Assembly: GCA_001515185.1 (NCBI GenBank) | Contig: LQHI01000006.1 | Span: forward strand, 2,881-8,898 | Length of the DNA stretch: 6,018 nucleotides | Direction: 5' to 3' | From: Hadesarchaea archaeon DG-33 | GTDB lineage: Archaea > Hadarchaeota > Hadarchaeia > Hadarchaeales > Hadarchaeaceae | Shown here: one piece after another, positions 5,567 through 6,018 of the stretch | Layout of the letters: each line of letters starts with the position of its first letter | Numbering within the stretch: the stretch's first letter is position 1 | Made by a program: the position numbers and the translations under genes | Notes under the pieces: model-generated | Told to the model about the DNA's origin: nothing | Seen by the model: the letters and a program-made list of their open reading frames with translations, nothing else | Databases searched by the model: none

Positions 5567-6018
5567 GCCAAAGGTCTTGCCGATAAGCAGAGTCGTGAAG
5601 GAGACCCCCACGACCAAAACTTTCTACGTTGATTGCCCGGATATTTCGTCAAAAGTCCGACCAGGGCAGTTTGTCATGCTTTGGGTAATCGGAACAGATG
5701 AGATACCGATGAGCGTGTCGAAGGCGAATAAAAACGGCGAGCTAGGGTTGACTGTGGCGAAAGTGGGTGATGCGACTTCACGGCTTCACGAGCTAGGGAA
5801 AGGTGACCAGATTGGAGTCAGGGGACCATATGGAAATTGGTTCGATCTCTCTGGGAATAGATTTCTGATGGTTGGGGGCGGATATGGCGTGGCTCCCTTG
5901 GCGTTTGGCGCAGAAGTGGCCCTTTCTGAAGGCAAGAAAGTCACCGTGATTCTTGGTGCGAAGACATCTGATGAACTTCTTTTCAGATCGAGGCTCGAGA
6001 AGTTGGATGTGGAACTGA
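5535..6018 (+). CDS. pyrK: Dihydroorotate dehydrogenase electron-transfer subunit, 3'-truncated by the window edge
   Basis: PyrK-type proteins bind FAD, NAD(H) and a 2Fe-2S cluster, and pass electrons between dihydroorotate dehydrogenase (PyrD) and NAD or another carrier. The frame is open from ATG 5535 to the window end (161 codons). Visible motifs are PGQFVMLW at 43-50, DEIPMSVS at 55-62 in the flavin-binding position, GVRGPYG at 94-100, and VGGGYGVAPL at 113-122, the start of the nucleotide-binding domain. The cluster cysteines near the C terminus lie beyond the window. The start lies inside pyrC (32-base overlap); an in-frame TAG at 5517 limits alternatives to a TTG at 5520 or later codons. 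No pyrD is seen, but it would be expected next. Related oxidoreductase FAD/NAD subunits, such as hydrogenase or NfnA-type proteins, share this fold, so context carries part of the call. Confidence 0.87.
   Translation, partial: MDDLFREVVHRPKVLPISRVVKETPTTKTFYVDCPDISSKVRPGQFVMLWVIGTDEIPMSVSKANKNGELGLTVAKVGDATSRLHELGKGDQIGVRGPYGNWFDLSGNRFLMVGGGYGVAPLAFGAEVALSEGKKVTVILGAKTSDELLFRSRLEKLDVEL

Noticed and set aside
1..6018. CRISPR array, transposon, integrase or defence system
   Set aside because: No spaced direct repeats, terminal inverted repeats, transposase-like motifs or defence domains are visible; the content is housekeeping metabolism.

Overview
The window is a nucleotide-biosynthesis locus that looks archaeal. 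A catalytic and a regulatory aspartate carbamoyltransferase gene (pyrB, pyrI) lie side by side. PurL is the small, stand-alone type. The pyrC-pyrK pair is arranged as in archaea, and the divergent intergenic gap carries TATA/BRE-like promoter boxes and GAGGT/GGTGA-type Shine-Dalgarno sequences. TTG start codons are frequent. A finer placement, for example a TACK lineage such as Bathyarchaeia, is only a guess.

Layout. Bases 2-1474 (+) are the 3' two-thirds of purL, whose start lies before the window. A 102-base convergent gap with two inverted repeats follows. A minus-strand unit then runs from about 4119 down to 1577 in the order pyrB, pyrI, pyrF, pyrE, with gaps of only a few bases between cistrons. 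A 136-base divergent gap (4120-4255) holds back-to-back promoters. The plus-strand unit pyrC (4256-5566) and pyrK (5535 to beyond the window end) leaves from it, overlapping by 32 bases.

Together these genes cover UMP synthesis from carbamoyl phosphate: PyrB/PyrI make carbamoyl aspartate, PyrC makes dihydroorotate, PyrK with an unseen PyrD makes orotate, PyrE makes OMP and PyrF makes UMP. PurL belongs to the separate purine pathway.

The striking feature is that pyrB and pyrI are both broken. Three places show conserved family sequence on each side, but the middle is missing and the reading frame changes: about 30 codons in the aspartate domain of pyrB, about 12 codons in the middle of pyrI, and most of the zinc domain of pyrI. 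Flanking sequence is otherwise well preserved, and the other pyr genes are intact. The three junctions share short sequence similarity. This could be very recent loss of aspartate carbamoyltransferase, a site-related deletion process, or an assembly artefact; the sequence alone cannot decide. I see no wholly new system, RNA gene, CRISPR array or transposon here.
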